Source: an uncultured Ruminiclostridium sp. (GTDB lineage: Bacteria; Bacillota; Clostridia; Oscillospirales; Ruminococcaceae). Taken from it: a DNA stretch of 32,882 nt. A program made the position numbers and the translations under genes. Location: NCBI GenBank assembly GCA_934462775.1, contig CAKSIR010000006.1:1-32882 (forward strand), read 5' to 3'. The notes beneath the pieces were generated by a model, which ran no database searches, had not been told where the DNA came from, and saw nothing but the letters and a program-made list of their open reading frames with translations. Positions 32,715 through 32,882 of this stretch are shown here, one piece after another (positions within the stretch are counted from its first letter, which is position 1; the number at the start of each line of letters is the position of its first letter).

Positions 32715-32757
32715 AGAGCACCTTTTTCGAGGATTATGTTGAGAAAATTTTTCACTT

Positions 32758-32792
32758 GTGGGGCGCTTTTTTTCTTGAAAAAAGCGCCCCAC
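32758..32792. repeat. 15-bp inverted repeat (GTGGGGCGC + T-tract)
   Basis: Arms at 32758-32772 and 32778-32792 are exact reverse complements with loop TCTTG. The stem is nine GC-rich pairs followed by six A-T pairs. The stem has T-tracts within it, so it can act as a bidirectional terminator, but no adjoining gene is visible. Confidence 0.75.
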
Positions 32793-32808
32793 ACCCCTGC
32801 AAAACTTG

Positions 32809-32832
32809 GTACTATTGCGCAAGCAATAGTAC
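32809..32832. repeat. 10-bp inverted repeat with GCAA tetraloop
   Basis: GTACTATTGC (32809-32818) and GCAATAGTAC (32823-32832) flank GCAA, a GNRA-type tetraloop, suggesting that if transcribed it folds as RNA. Confidence 0.65.
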
Positions 32833-32854
32833 ATAGCTTTTATATTGAGGTGTT

Positions 32855-32874
32855 CCGACTTCTGCGGAAGTCGG
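32855..32874. repeat. 8-bp inverted repeat near the right edge
   Basis: CCGACTTC (32855-32862) and GAAGTCGG (32867-32874) flank TGCG. It lies 8 bases before the window ends; any larger repeat unit it belongs to is cut off. Confidence 0.6.
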
Positions 32875-32882
32875 CTTAGGGC

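Noticed and set aside
32603..32836. Short open frame running from the GHKL 3' end through the palindromes
   Set aside because: It overlaps the GHKL gene in another frame, crosses several perfect hairpins and has no ribosome site.

Overview
The window reads as a chromosome segment of a mid-GC Clostridia-type Firmicute, most likely a Ruminococcus/Oscillospiraceae gut anaerobe. This rests on protein character (FabK as the only enoyl-ACP reductase, a complete accBCDA set inside a fab cluster, a DegV protein, an Amt-PII fusion), strong GGAGG-type ribosome binding sites and TTGACA/TATAAT promoters. It is inference; no database search was possible. Nearly all genes look housekeeping and vertically inherited. 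No tRNA, rRNA, CRISPR array, phage or IS gene was seen.

Layout. (1) 85-6865, minus strand: fabD, aroE, aroK, an amidohydrolase, a two-TM protein and a class I fumarase alpha subunit form a tight unit with overlaps or short gaps. Downstream lies an ECF sigma factor overlapping its membrane-anchored anti-sigma-like partner. (2) 6866-7072: divergent control region with a good fabH promoter and a 9-bp inverted repeat whose right arm touches the -10 box. (3) 7073-15420, plus: fabH-fabK-fabG-fabF-accB-fabZ-accC-accD-accA, then acpP with its own promoter and terminator. Together with divergent fabD this supplies malonyl-CoA, malonyl-ACP and the whole elongation cycle. (4) 15538-18571: a GGDEF/EAL protein with a degenerate cyclase motif and an intact phosphodiesterase domain, followed by a pyridoxal/pyridoxamine kinase. 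(5) 18672-20757: an ammonium transporter fused to a C-terminal P-II domain, behind a structured leader with an ANTAR-like hexaloop hairpin. (6) 20759-23396: trmL, degV and a transglutaminase-fold lipoprotein. (7) 23416-27399: lower glycolysis (pgk, a 64-aa membrane protein, tpiA, gpmI). (8) 27514-32633: an abutting two-gene unit, a SNF2-like helicase with every catalytic motif eroded and a 1018-aa GHKL (sacsin/Hsp90-like) ATPase. I do not recognise this pair as a named system; it is the best candidate for undescribed biology here. (9) 32633-32882: a dense cluster of perfect palindromes running off the window edge.

The main regulatory leads are the fabD/fabH inverted repeat, the amt leader and the terminator placed inside the glycolytic unit.
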